From the NCBI GenBank assembly GCA_947589095.1, contig CANQBX010000004.1, positions 24,575-88,574 of the forward strand: a stretch of 64,000 bases of DNA. The letters are read 5' to 3'. How positions within the stretch are numbered: the first letter of the stretch is position 1; every line of letters begins with the position of its first letter. Position numbers and translations under genes: made by a program. Source of the stretch: an uncultured Lachnospiraceae bacterium (GTDB lineage Bacteria > Bacillota > Clostridia > Lachnospirales > Lachnospiraceae). Of this stretch, positions 23,609 to 32,154 are shown in pieces. Below the pieces are notes generated by a model. The model did no database searches. It saw only the letters and a program-made list of their open reading frames with translations, and was not told the origin of the DNA.

Positions 23609-25417
23609 ATGAATGAAAAATCAAAACCCAAATACACCGTCCCGCAAAATGTCTGGTGGATGGTGAAGATAGCCTGGAAAACGCGGAAGCGGGTCCTCGT
23701 GTTCTGCGTGCTGACGGCGGCGCTGGAGATCCTTTACAATCTGTCGCAGCTGTATATCGCGCCGGAAATTCTGCGGCGCGTGGAAGAGCACGCGGGGATG
23801 GGGGCTCTCCTGGGAACGATCCTGTTTTTCACCGCGGCGCTGTTTGTGACGCTGGGTCTCAAGGATTACATTGTGCAAAATACGATGTTTCCGCGGGTGG
23901 ACGTGCGTTCCGTGATCATCGGCATGATCGGCTATAAATGCAATACCACGTCCTTTCCCAACACGCTGGACGCGGATTTTATCAAACTTCGTGATAAAGC
24001 GCATACGGCGTGCGACAACAACCGGGAAGCGACGGAGCTGATCTGGCAGACGATCACGCTGCTTTTGCAGAACACCGGCGGGCTTCTGATCTATCTGACG
24101 ATCCTTTCCCATCTGGATCTGACGCTGATGGCGGCGGTCGTCGTCACCTGCATCGCAGGCTTCCTGGTCGCCCGCTACAGCGACAACTGGATGTTCGCCC
24201 ACCGGGAGGCGGAAGATGTCTATTACGCGAAGAAGCAGTATATCCGCGGCAAATCGGAATCGGTCGAGCTGGCGAAGGATATCCGTATCTTCGGGCTGCA
24301 GAACTGGTTAAATGAACTTCTGGATAACGTCCACGACGTCTATCTGGACTTCCGGCTGAAGGCGGAGCATGTGCGGCTCCTTTCGGATATTACGGAGGCG
24401 GTGATGACAGCGGCCCGCAACGGTATCGCATATGTATACCTGATCCATATGACGTTGGCCGAGGGCCTGAGCGTATCGGAATTTCTTCTGTATTTTACGG
24501 CGGTCACGGGCTTTACCGAATGGGTCATGGGGATCCTTCAGCAGGCGGAAAAGCTCCACAAGCAGAGTCTGGATATTTCCTGCGTCCGGGAATTCCTGGA
24601 ATATCCGGAACCCTTCCGCTTCGAGGGCGGGAAACCGATCCCGGCCATGGACGGATATGAGCTTAGGCTGGAACATGTATCCTTCCGCTATCCCGGCGCC
24701 GAAGAGGATACGATCCGCGGCCTGGATCTGACCGTTCATCCGGGCGAGAAACTGGCGATCGTCGGCTTAAACGGCGCCGGCAAATCCACGCTGATCCGGC
24801 TCCTCTGCGGCCTGTTCGACCCTACAGAAGGGCGCGTGCTTCTAAACGGCGCAGATATCCGGGAATTTAACCGTCGGGAATATTACGGCCTGTTCAGCGC
24901 GGTATTTCAGGAATTTTCGATCCTGGATGTGACGGTCGCCGAAAATATCGCCCAGACCAGCACGCAGATCGATTATGACAAAGTCAGAGACTGTGTGGAG
25001 AAAGCGGGCCTTACCAAGACGATCGCCGAACTGCCGGACGGTCTGGATACGCATGTGGGCCGGGAGGTCTATCTGGACGGCGTATTGTTCTCTGGCGGGC
25101 AGACCCAGCGCCTGATGCTGGCGCGGGCGCTCTATAAGGACGCGCCGATTCTGATGCTGGACGAGCCGACCGCCGCGCTGGATCCGATCGCGGAGAATGA
25201 CATTTATCTGAAATACAACAGCATGACGGTGGGGAAGACCTCGGTGTTCATTTCTCACCGACTGGCGTCTACCAGGTTCTGCGACCGGATCATCTTTATT
25301 GCGGACGGCCGCATTGCGGAGGAAGGCACCCACGAAAGTCTCTTAGCCATGGGCGGCGCTTACGCGAAGCTTTTTGAGGTCCAGAGCCGCTATTATCAGG
25401 AAGGAAAGGAGTTTTGA
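23609..25417 (+). CDS. ABC exporter half-transporter, subunit 1
   Basis: This 602-residue protein fuses an N-terminal six-helix ABC exporter domain to an ATPase domain. Walker A is GLNGAGKST, the signature is FSGGQTQRLMLARAL, Walker B is ILMLDEPTAALD and the switch His is in FISHRLAS. There is no N-terminal C39 peptidase domain. AGGAGG at 23594-23599 sets the ATG at 23609. Its stop nearly touches the start of the second half-transporter, so the two form a heterodimer. The upstream LytTR/GHKL genes suggest the pair exports, or protects against, a signal peptide or antimicrobial. Confidence 0.88.
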   Translation: MNEKSKPKYTVPQNVWWMVKIAWKTRKRVLVFCVLTAALEILYNLSQLYIAPEILRRVEEHAGMGALLGTILFFTAALFVTLGLKDYIVQNTMFPRVDVRSVIIGMIGYKCNTTSFPNTLDADFIKLRDKAHTACDNNREATELIWQTITLLLQNTGGLLIYLTILSHLDLTLMAAVVVTCIAGFLVARYSDNWMFAHREAEDVYYAKKQYIRGKSESVELAKDIRIFGLQNWLNELLDNVHDVYLDFRLKAEHVRLLSDITEAVMTAARNGIAYVYLIHMTLAEGLSVSEFLLYFTAVTGFTEWVMGILQQAEKLHKQSLDISCVREFLEYPEPFRFEGGKPIPAMDGYELRLEHVSFRYPGAEEDTIRGLDLTVHPGEKLAIVGLNGAGKSTLIRLLCGLFDPTEGRVLLNGADIREFNRREYYGLFSAVFQEFSILDVTVAENIAQTSTQIDYDKVRDCVEKAGLTKTIAELPDGLDTHVGREVYLDGVLFSGGQTQRLMLARALYKDAPILMLDEPTAALDPIAENDIYLKYNSMTVGKTSVFISHRLASTRFCDRIIFIADGRIAEEGTHESLLAMGGAYAKLFEVQSRYYQEGKEF

Positions 25418-25419
25418 AC

Positions 25420-27324
25420 ATGAAAGAGAAGAAGAATACAGAAAGTGCGTCACAAGAATCCTTTCTGCATGGAAATACGATAAGCCACGCTCTTGCCGCG
25501 CATCTGCGCGCGGGGAAGCTCCTTGCCGGGATAAGCCCCAGATTCTTCACGGTCATGACGCTTTACGCGGTGGTCGACGCGCTGGCGCCCTACGCGGCGG
25601 TATTCTTTTCCGCCCAGATCTTAAAAGAGCTGGCGCTTCTGCGCCGGGCGGACGTACTGTGGCGGTGGGTCACAGCCTGTGTAGCGTGCACCGGAGCTTT
25701 CGCGGTGCTGAAATCGTTTTTGTATCAGCGGGAGGAAACCTTGTTCGACGATCTGTACGGCCGCAAGGAGATTTTATTTGCTAAGAAAATGTTCTCCATG
25801 GATTACGCGGATATGGATAAGCAGGAGACCCACGATCTCCGGGAACAGATCCGGGAGAGTGAAAACTGGTCATCCTGGGGAATGATGCGCGTTCCGCAGG
25901 TATACGAGTACGGCTTAAAGAGCATAACCGGGATCGCGGGAGGGATTGCGCTGACCGTCAGCCTGTTTACCTCTCCGATTCCGGCGTCTGCAGGATGGCT
26001 CACCGCCTTAAACAGCCCCTTATTTATTTTCCTGCTGGCTGCGCTGATGGTGGTCGTAAGTCTGCTGGCCGGCGTCTGCAATGTCAAGTCCATCTCCTAT
26101 TGGAGCAGCGCGTCGGAGGACGCTACCTTCGGCAACCGGCTGTTTGGCTTTTTCGGATTTATCGGTCTAAAGAAAGACCGCGGAACGGATATCCGGATCT
26201 ATAACCAGCAGAATCTTGTCAGCGCTTACTGGGGCAAAAACAGGTCCTTCAGCGGAGACGGCGTCATGGCGAGGCTGGCAATGGGGCCGATGGGAATCTA
26301 CAGCGGTCTGGGAACCTGCATCAGTGTACTGATCACCGGCTCGATCTATGTATTTACATGCCTGAAAGCCTGGGCGGGCGCCTTCGATGTGGGCAGCATC
26401 ACCCAGTATGTAGGAGCCGCGACGGCGATGACGGAGAGTATTTTCAACCTGACCGCACTGCTGGGCATTCTTAAGACCAATGCCGGATATCTGGACACGA
26501 CGTTTCAGTTCCTGGATATTCCCAACGCCATGTATCAGGGAAGCCTGACCACGGAGAAGCGGTCTGACCGGCAGTACGATGTGGAGTTTCGAAATGTGTC
26601 GTTTAAATATCCGGGTTCCGAACTCTGGGCGCTTAAGGACGTCAGCATCCGCTTCCGGGTCGGCCGGCGGCTGGCGATCGTAGGAGAGAACGGCAGCGGC
26701 AAGACCACATTTATCAAGCTTCTGTGCCGCCTGTACGATCCCCAGGAGGGACAGATCCTTCTGAACGGGATCGATATCCGCAAATATAACTATCGCGATT
26801 ACATGAATATATTTTCCGTCGTATTCCAGGATTTTCAGCTGCTTTCCCAGCCGCTGGGCAGCAACGTGGCGGGAAACGCGTCCTACGACGCGGCGAAGGT
26901 TCGAAGGGCGCTTACGGACGCGGGCTTCGGCGACCGGCTGGCGGCGATGCCGGACGGGCTGAATACCCAGCTTTATAAGGATTTTACGGAGAACGGCGTG
27001 GAAATATCCGGCGGAGAGGCGCAGAAGATCGCCATCGCCCGGGCCCTTTACAAGGACGCCCCGTTTATCATCCTGGACGAGCCGACCGCGGCGCTGGATC
27101 CGATCGCGGAGGCGGAGATCTACGGCAGATTCGACGAGATCGCCGGGGATAAGACCGCGATCTATATTTCGCACCGGCTGTCGTCCTGCAAGTTCTGCGA
27201 CGAGATCGCGGTGTTCGACGAGGGGCGGATCATCCAGAGAGGAACGCATGAGGAGCTTGTCGCGGAGGAAGCCGGGAAATATTATGAGCTTTGGAACGCG
27301 CAGGCGCAGTATTATACGGAGTAA
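25420..27324 (+). CDS. ABC exporter half-transporter, subunit 2
   Basis: The 634-residue partner has the same fold: transmembrane helices in residues about 30-320, Walker A GENGSGKTT, signature ISGGEAQKIAIARAL, Walker B FIILDEPTAALD and IYISHRLSS. Both partners keep the catalytic Glu after Walker B, so both ATP sites may be active, unlike many heterodimeric exporters with one degenerate site. AAGGAG about 8 nt upstream supports the ATG at 25420; the in-frame TTG at 25414 is less likely. Confidence 0.88.
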   Translation: MKEKKNTESASQESFLHGNTISHALAAHLRAGKLLAGISPRFFTVMTLYAVVDALAPYAAVFFSAQILKELALLRRADVLWRWVTACVACTGAFAVLKSFLYQREETLFDDLYGRKEILFAKKMFSMDYADMDKQETHDLREQIRESENWSSWGMMRVPQVYEYGLKSITGIAGGIALTVSLFTSPIPASAGWLTALNSPLFIFLLAALMVVVSLLAGVCNVKSISYWSSASEDATFGNRLFGFFGFIGLKKDRGTDIRIYNQQNLVSAYWGKNRSFSGDGVMARLAMGPMGIYSGLGTCISVLITGSIYVFTCLKAWAGAFDVGSITQYVGAATAMTESIFNLTALLGILKTNAGYLDTTFQFLDIPNAMYQGSLTTEKRSDRQYDVEFRNVSFKYPGSELWALKDVSIRFRVGRRLAIVGENGSGKTTFIKLLCRLYDPQEGQILLNGIDIRKYNYRDYMNIFSVVFQDFQLLSQPLGSNVAGNASYDAAKVRRALTDAGFGDRLAAMPDGLNTQLYKDFTENGVEISGGEAQKIAIARALYKDAPFIILDEPTAALDPIAEAEIYGRFDEIAGDKTAIYISHRLSSCKFCDEIAVFDEGRIIQRGTHEELVAEEAGKYYELWNAQAQYYTE

Positions 27325-27366
27325 CGTGAAAGGCATTACTGAAATACCGCTTGTATGAAAATATCT

Positions 27367-27405
27367 GCAGGGAGACTACCGAGAGGGAGACTCCCTGCCT
27401 TTATA
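27367..27405 (+). terminator. Terminator of the ABC exporter genes
   Basis: GCAGGGAG pairs with CTCCCTGC around a 16-nt loop, followed by CTTTAT. Confidence 0.7.
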
Positions 27406-27421
27406 AGATATACATCTAAAT

Positions 27422-27481
27422 TCACAATCATAGGAAAATTCGGCTTGCAACTTACAGTCATAGGAAAATTCATATAGATAA
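27422..27481. repeat. 30-bp direct repeat upstream of the aconitase gene
   Basis: TCATAGGAAAATTC occurs at 27428-27441 and 27458-27471, 30 bp apart, with weaker similarity between. It lies upstream of the likely promoter (TTACTT, 16 bp, TATTAT near 27502-27529) and could be an operator. Confidence 0.5.
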
Positions 27482-27569
27482 TATATCAAACTATATATTT
27501 TACTTATAATTCCAAATCTGCTATTATGATATCAGTAAAAATAAAAACCGCTCCAAAGGAGGAACCGCT

Positions 27570-29540
27570 ATGCCGCAGAACCTATCCAAAAAGATCCTCT
27601 CAGCGCATCTGGCCAAGCCGTCGGAAATGAAGCCGGGCGAGGAGATCTATCTGAAGGTTGACCAGACCCTGACGCATGACATCAACGCGGTCATGACCTA
27701 TCTGGCGTTTGAGGCCATCGGACTTGACCGGACGCAGGTCGAGACCAGTGTCAGCTATCTGGACCACAATCTGCTGTATCTCGACAACAAGACGCCGGAC
27801 GACCACATTTATCTTCAGTCCGCGGCGAAGAAATTCGGCGTTCATGTATCGCGCCCCGGCAATGGGATCTGCCACGCGGTCCATGTGGCGCGCTTTGGAG
27901 CGCCCGGGAAATTGTCCATGGGCGGCGACAGCCATACCCCGCACGGCGGTTCCATCGGCATGATGTGCATCGGCGTGGGCGGGATGGACGTGGCGACCGC
28001 GATGACCGGCGTTCCGATGCGCCTTAAGATGCCCCAGATCATCAAAGTCAATCTTACCGGAAAGCTTCGTCCGGGCGTGAACGCCAAGGAAGTGATCCTG
28101 GAAATGCTGCGCCGCAACACGGTGAAAGGCGGCCTGGGAAAGATCTTCGAGTACGTCGGCCCGGGCGTGGAGACGCTGGAGGTTCCCGCTCGCGCAACGA
28201 TCGCCAATATGGGCGCGGAGATGGGCGCGACGACATCCATTTTCCCGGCGGACGAGCAGGTGCGTAAATTCATGAAGGCGCAGGGAAGAGAGGACGAGTA
28301 CGTGGAGCTTAAGCCGGACGAGGGCTGCGATTACGACGGCGAGATCGAGATCAATTTAAGCGCTCTGGAACCGCTGATCGCCTGCCCGCACCAGCCGGAC
28401 AACGTGACGACGATCCGCGAGGTCGAGAAGAAGAAAGTACAGCAGGTACTGATCGGCAGCTGCACCAACGCGAGCTATGCGGATATCGCGAAAGCAGCGC
28501 TGGTGCTGAAGGGCCGCCATGTTCATGAGGACGTCAGCTGTACCTGCGCGGTATCCTCCAAGCAGATCTACAAGAAACTGCTGCAGGACGGCTATATCGA
28601 AATGCTGATCGACGCGGGCGTCCGTCTGCTGGAGATCGCCTGCGGCCCCTGCTGCGCAATCGGCCAGTCTCCGGCCACGGACGGCGTCGCCGTGCGTACC
28701 ACCAACCGGAACTTTAAGGGCCGCGCCGGGAATCCGACCGCGAAGGTCTATCTGGTGAGCCCGGAGAGCGCGGCGGCCTGCGCCGTCACCGGAACATTTT
28801 CATCGGCGGAGGACATCATGGGCGCGGATGTGGCGGTACTCGCCGGGATCACGGAGCCGGATACATATCCGATTGACGATTCGATGATCATCAAACCGCT
28901 GCCGGCTGCGGAAGCGGCGAAGGTCGAGATCGTCCGCGGGCCGAACATTGCGCCGCTGCCCGTCCCGGAAGCGCCCGAGCAGCATCTGGAATGCCGGGTC
29001 AGCTTAAAGACAGTCGACAACATCACGACCGACGACATCACGCCGGCCAGCGCGGAATTCTCCAGTATGCGCTCCAACATTCCGCTGATGAGCAAATACT
29101 GCTATCACCGCTACGATCCGACGTTCGCGGAGCGGGCGCGCGAGCTGGGGAAGAGCATCATTGTCGGAGGCGAGAACTACGGCCAGGGGTCGTCGCGCGA
29201 GCACGCGGCCATCAATCCCATGTACCTTGGCGTCAAGGCGGTCATTGCCAAGAGCATGGCCCGTATCCACAAAGGGAATCTGGTGAATCACGGAATCGTT
29301 CCGATGATCTTTGAGAATCCGTCGGACTATGATCGGATTGACCAGATGGATATGCTGGAGATCGAGGGCTTCCGCGATCAGATTCCGACCGGGACCGTTA
29401 CCGTGACGGATAAGACGAAGGGAATCACGTTCCGCGCGAAGATCGACCTGACGGACAGCGAGACGGAGGTCATTCTCAGCGGCGGGCAGCTGCGCTATCT
29501 GAAGAACGAGCTGAAACAGATGGGCGTGATTAAAGAGTGA
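27570..29540 (+). CDS. Aconitate hydratase, Aquifex-type
   Basis: Aconitase isomerises citrate and isocitrate through cis-aconitate. At 656 residues this matches the shorter single-polypeptide aconitase group (sometimes called Aquifex type) rather than the 890-residue AcnA. The [4Fe-4S] ligands are in IGSCTNAS and CGPCC, the substrate loop is GGDSHTPHGG, and the swivelling domain has GGENYGQGSSREHAA. AAAGGAGG precedes the ATG. It is followed after 65 bp by isocitrate dehydrogenase, so the pair converts citrate to 2-oxoglutarate for glutamate synthesis; no citrate synthase gene is seen here. Confidence 0.92.
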   Translation: MPQNLSKKILSAHLAKPSEMKPGEEIYLKVDQTLTHDINAVMTYLAFEAIGLDRTQVETSVSYLDHNLLYLDNKTPDDHIYLQSAAKKFGVHVSRPGNGICHAVHVARFGAPGKLSMGGDSHTPHGGSIGMMCIGVGGMDVATAMTGVPMRLKMPQIIKVNLTGKLRPGVNAKEVILEMLRRNTVKGGLGKIFEYVGPGVETLEVPARATIANMGAEMGATTSIFPADEQVRKFMKAQGREDEYVELKPDEGCDYDGEIEINLSALEPLIACPHQPDNVTTIREVEKKKVQQVLIGSCTNASYADIAKAALVLKGRHVHEDVSCTCAVSSKQIYKKLLQDGYIEMLIDAGVRLLEIACGPCCAIGQSPATDGVAVRTTNRNFKGRAGNPTAKVYLVSPESAAACAVTGTFSSAEDIMGADVAVLAGITEPDTYPIDDSMIIKPLPAAEAAKVEIVRGPNIAPLPVPEAPEQHLECRVSLKTVDNITTDDITPASAEFSSMRSNIPLMSKYCYHRYDPTFAERARELGKSIIVGGENYGQGSSREHAAINPMYLGVKAVIAKSMARIHKGNLVNHGIVPMIFENPSDYDRIDQMDMLEIEGFRDQIPTGTVTVTDKTKGITFRAKIDLTDSETEVILSGGQLRYLKNELKQMGVIKE

Positions 29541-29605
29541 TAACAAAGAACACGTAGAAAGAAAATGCCGTTAAAACGGCAAAAATAGCAGGAGGTCAGT
29601 TCGAA

Positions 29606-30814
29606 ATGGAGAAGGATAATAAGACGGTACATGACAGGAACACAGAGCGCGAAAATGAGATCCGCGCGGCGCAGGAAAAATTCGGGGAGCTGATCCGCTC
29701 TGAATTCGAACGGATCGAACGCATGAAAGCGGATCAGGAGATCACCGATTTCGGCAAACTGGACAAGATCGTAGTCGGCGTGCTTCCGGGCGACGGCATC
29801 GGGCCGATCATCATGAAGCAGGCCCTGCGGGTTCTGAAGAATCTCCTTGCGCCGGAGATCGAGAGCGGCCGGATCGAACTTCGCACGATCGAAGGTATGA
29901 CGATTGAGAACCGTGCGGCGAAGCTGCAGAGTCTGCCGGACGACGTATTTGAAGAGATCAAAAAATGCAATGTGCTGATCAAGGGGCCGATGGTCACGCC
30001 GAGAGCCGGCGAGCCGTGGCCGAACCTGGTATCCGCCAACAGCCTTCTGCGCCGCGGCCTGGAGCTGTTCGCAGCGGTGCGTCCCATCCGTATCCCGGAG
30101 AAAGGCATCGACTGGACGTTCTTCCGCGAGAACATCGAAGGCGAATATATCTGGGGCAACAAGGGCATCCAGGTCAATGACGATCTGGCCGTGGACTTTA
30201 AGGTGCAGACCAGCCAGGGCAGCGAGCGGATCGCCAGGGCGGCGTTCGAGTTCGCGAGAAAGAACGGCAAGAAGAATGTGACGGTCGTTACCAAGGCAAA
30301 CATCGTGAAGCTGGCCGACGGAAACTTCATAAAGGCGGTCCGCAAGGTCGGCGAGGAGTACCCGGAGATCGAGATCCAGGAGCGCCTGGTGGACGCGATG
30401 GCAGCCAAGATGATGGATCCCGAGTTCGGAAAGGGGATCGAGGTCATTGTCCTGCCGAACCTGTACGGCGATATCGTGACCGACGTGGCCGCCGAGCACC
30501 AGGGCGGTCTGGGAACGGCCTCCTCCTCCAACATCGGCAATAAATACGCGATGTTTGAAGCGATCCACGGGACGGCGCCGTTTCTCATGAGCCACGGCAG
30601 AGGAGAATACGCGGATCCCTGCTCTCTGATCCGCGCGGCCGGCATGCTGATGGCGCATATCGGTTACGCGGACCGCAAGGCAATCCTCGACGAGGCGCTG
30701 GATATCTGTACGGTCAGCGAGAGGAAAGTGGTCGTCACCACGGATGTGGACGGCGCCAGCGCGGCGGAGTTCACGGATTACCTGCTGGAGACGGTCGATA
30801 AGTTAAAGAAATAA
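29606..30814 (+). CDS. Isocitrate/isopropylmalate dehydrogenase family (probable isocitrate dehydrogenase)
   Basis: The 402-residue enzyme oxidatively decarboxylates isocitrate or a related 2-hydroxy acid. The N-terminal GVLPGDGIGP, the substrate-binding NSLLRRGLELFAAVRP, FFRENIEGEY, the metal-binding PNLYGDIVTD and the coenzyme loop IHGTAP are all present. A roughly 45-residue charged N-terminal extension precedes the conserved core. Its place directly after aconitase favours isocitrate over isopropylmalate. AGGAGG about 12 nt upstream supports the ATG at 29606. NAD or NADP preference cannot be decided with confidence. Confidence 0.88.
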   Translation: MEKDNKTVHDRNTERENEIRAAQEKFGELIRSEFERIERMKADQEITDFGKLDKIVVGVLPGDGIGPIIMKQALRVLKNLLAPEIESGRIELRTIEGMTIENRAAKLQSLPDDVFEEIKKCNVLIKGPMVTPRAGEPWPNLVSANSLLRRGLELFAAVRPIRIPEKGIDWTFFRENIEGEYIWGNKGIQVNDDLAVDFKVQTSQGSERIARAAFEFARKNGKKNVTVVTKANIVKLADGNFIKAVRKVGEEYPEIEIQERLVDAMAAKMMDPEFGKGIEVIVLPNLYGDIVTDVAAEHQGGLGTASSSNIGNKYAMFEAIHGTAPFLMSHGRGEYADPCSLIRAAGMLMAHIGYADRKAILDEALDICTVSERKVVVTTDVDGASAAEFTDYLLETVDKLKK

Positions 30815-30827
30815 AAGAAATGCGGCG

Positions 30828-30881
30828 CGGGGAACGTTCGGAACAGTCTTGATTTAGGGCGGTTCTTTCGGGCGTTCCCCG
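30828..30881 (+). terminator. Possible terminator after isocitrate dehydrogenase
   Basis: CGGGGAACG and CGTTCCCCG form a perfect 9-bp stem around a 36-nt loop. No T-run follows, so it may instead be a processing or attenuation hairpin. Confidence 0.35.
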
Positions 30882-30882
30882 T

Positions 30883-30988
30883 ATAAGTACAGGCAAATAC
30901 CGGTGGAAATAAAGGTAAGAAAATGCCGGTGATGATAAAAGTAAGAAAATATCGACAGAGACAAAAATAAGAAAATTTCAGCGGAGGC
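30883..30988. repeat. Degenerate 26-27-bp tandem repeat, four units, before the PrpF-like gene
   Basis: Units begin at 30883, 30909, 30935 and 30962 and share ATAAARGTAAGAAAAT followed by a CGG/CGA-containing segment. The last unit carries the GGAGG ribosome site of the following gene. Confidence 0.65.
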
Positions 30989-30999
30989 AGAGAACAGGC

Positions 31000-32142
31000 A
31001 TGAGAAAATTCAGAACGGTATTTATGCGCGGCGGCACGAGCAAAGGCTGCATGTTCCGGAAAGAGGATCTTCTGGCGGACCGCGCGGAGTGGGACAGCAT
31101 TTTCCTGCAGGCCATGGGCGATCCGGATCCCAAACAGATCGACGGTCTGGGCGGAACCGTGTCCTCCAACAATAAGATCGTTGTCGTCTGGAAAAGTACG
31201 GAACCGGATGTGGATGTGGAATATCTGGTGGGTCAGGTCATCGTCGGCAAGAGCAAGGTAGATTATAAATCCAACTGCGGCAATATGACCTCCGCGGTAG
31301 GGCCTTTTGCTGTAGAGGAAGGAATGGTGCCGGTCACGGAACCGGTCACCACGGTGCGGATGCTGAACCGCAATACGGACAAATACATCAACGTGACCGT
31401 GCCGATCGATCCGCAGACCGGGACCTTCGCACAGGAAGGCGACTGCGCCATCGCGGGCGTAGATGGGACCGCGGCGGAGCTGCAGGTGAGCTTCTTAAAT
31501 CCCGCCGGTGCCAAAACCGGAAAGCTCCTGCCGACCGGCAACACAGTCGATACGCTTATGATTCCGGGTTTTGGAGCCATTGAGGCGACGATCCTGGATG
31601 TATCCAATCCTATGGTGCTCGTACGGGCCGAGGACATCGGCATGAAAGGCACCGAACTGCCCGACGAGATCAACGGCAACGCGCAGGTCAGCGAACTTCT
31701 GGAGAAGATCCGCGGGACGGCGGCCTGCAGGATGGGCTTTGCGAAGGACTTAAAGGACGCGACGGAGAATTCTCCGGCGGTGCCGAAGGTGGGATTTTTC
31801 ACAAAACCGTCGGCCTATACGGATATCGCCGGACAGACGGTGACGGAGAATGAAATGGACGTCTGCGCGCGGGTCATTTCAGTGTTTAAGTGCCATAAGG
31901 CGTGCCCGCTTACGTCGGCCAGTTCGATCTCTGTCGCGGCTTTCCTCAAAGGGTCGCTGCTTTACAGGGTGCTGGGCGCTCCGAAAGAGGGGCAGACGAC
32001 CGTGCGGATCGGTCATCCCAGCGGAGTCATGACCATGGTTCCGCATATTGAGGAGAAGGACGGAGAGACTTTGCTGCCGGCGGTGGCGGTCCAGAGGACG
32101 GCGCGCAGGATCATGGAAGGGACGCTTTATATCAGGAATTAG
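31000..32142 (+). CDS. PrpF-like isomerase (2-methylaconitate/aconitate cis-trans isomerase family)
   Basis: PrpF-family proteins isomerise double bonds of aconitate-type acids without cofactors, using a diaminopimelate-epimerase fold. The N-terminal MRGGTSKGCMF is the family signature, and SNCGNMTSAVGPFAVEEG contains the second conserved active-site segment; GHPSGVM closes the C-terminal half. Length (380) is normal. It is followed 12 bp later by an aconitase-family hydratase, which suggests conversion of trans-aconitate, methylaconitate or oxalomesaconate into an aconitase substrate. The exact substrate is inferred. Confidence 0.87.
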   Translation: MRKFRTVFMRGGTSKGCMFRKEDLLADRAEWDSIFLQAMGDPDPKQIDGLGGTVSSNNKIVVVWKSTEPDVDVEYLVGQVIVGKSKVDYKSNCGNMTSAVGPFAVEEGMVPVTEPVTTVRMLNRNTDKYINVTVPIDPQTGTFAQEGDCAIAGVDGTAAELQVSFLNPAGAKTGKLLPTGNTVDTLMIPGFGAIEATILDVSNPMVLVRAEDIGMKGTELPDEINGNAQVSELLEKIRGTAACRMGFAKDLKDATENSPAVPKVGFFTKPSAYTDIAGQTVTENEMDVCARVISVFKCHKACPLTSASSISVAAFLKGSLLYRVLGAPKEGQTTVRIGHPSGVMTMVPHIEEKDGETLLPAVAVQRTARRIMEGTLYIRN

Positions 32143-32154
32143 GAGACGGTCGAT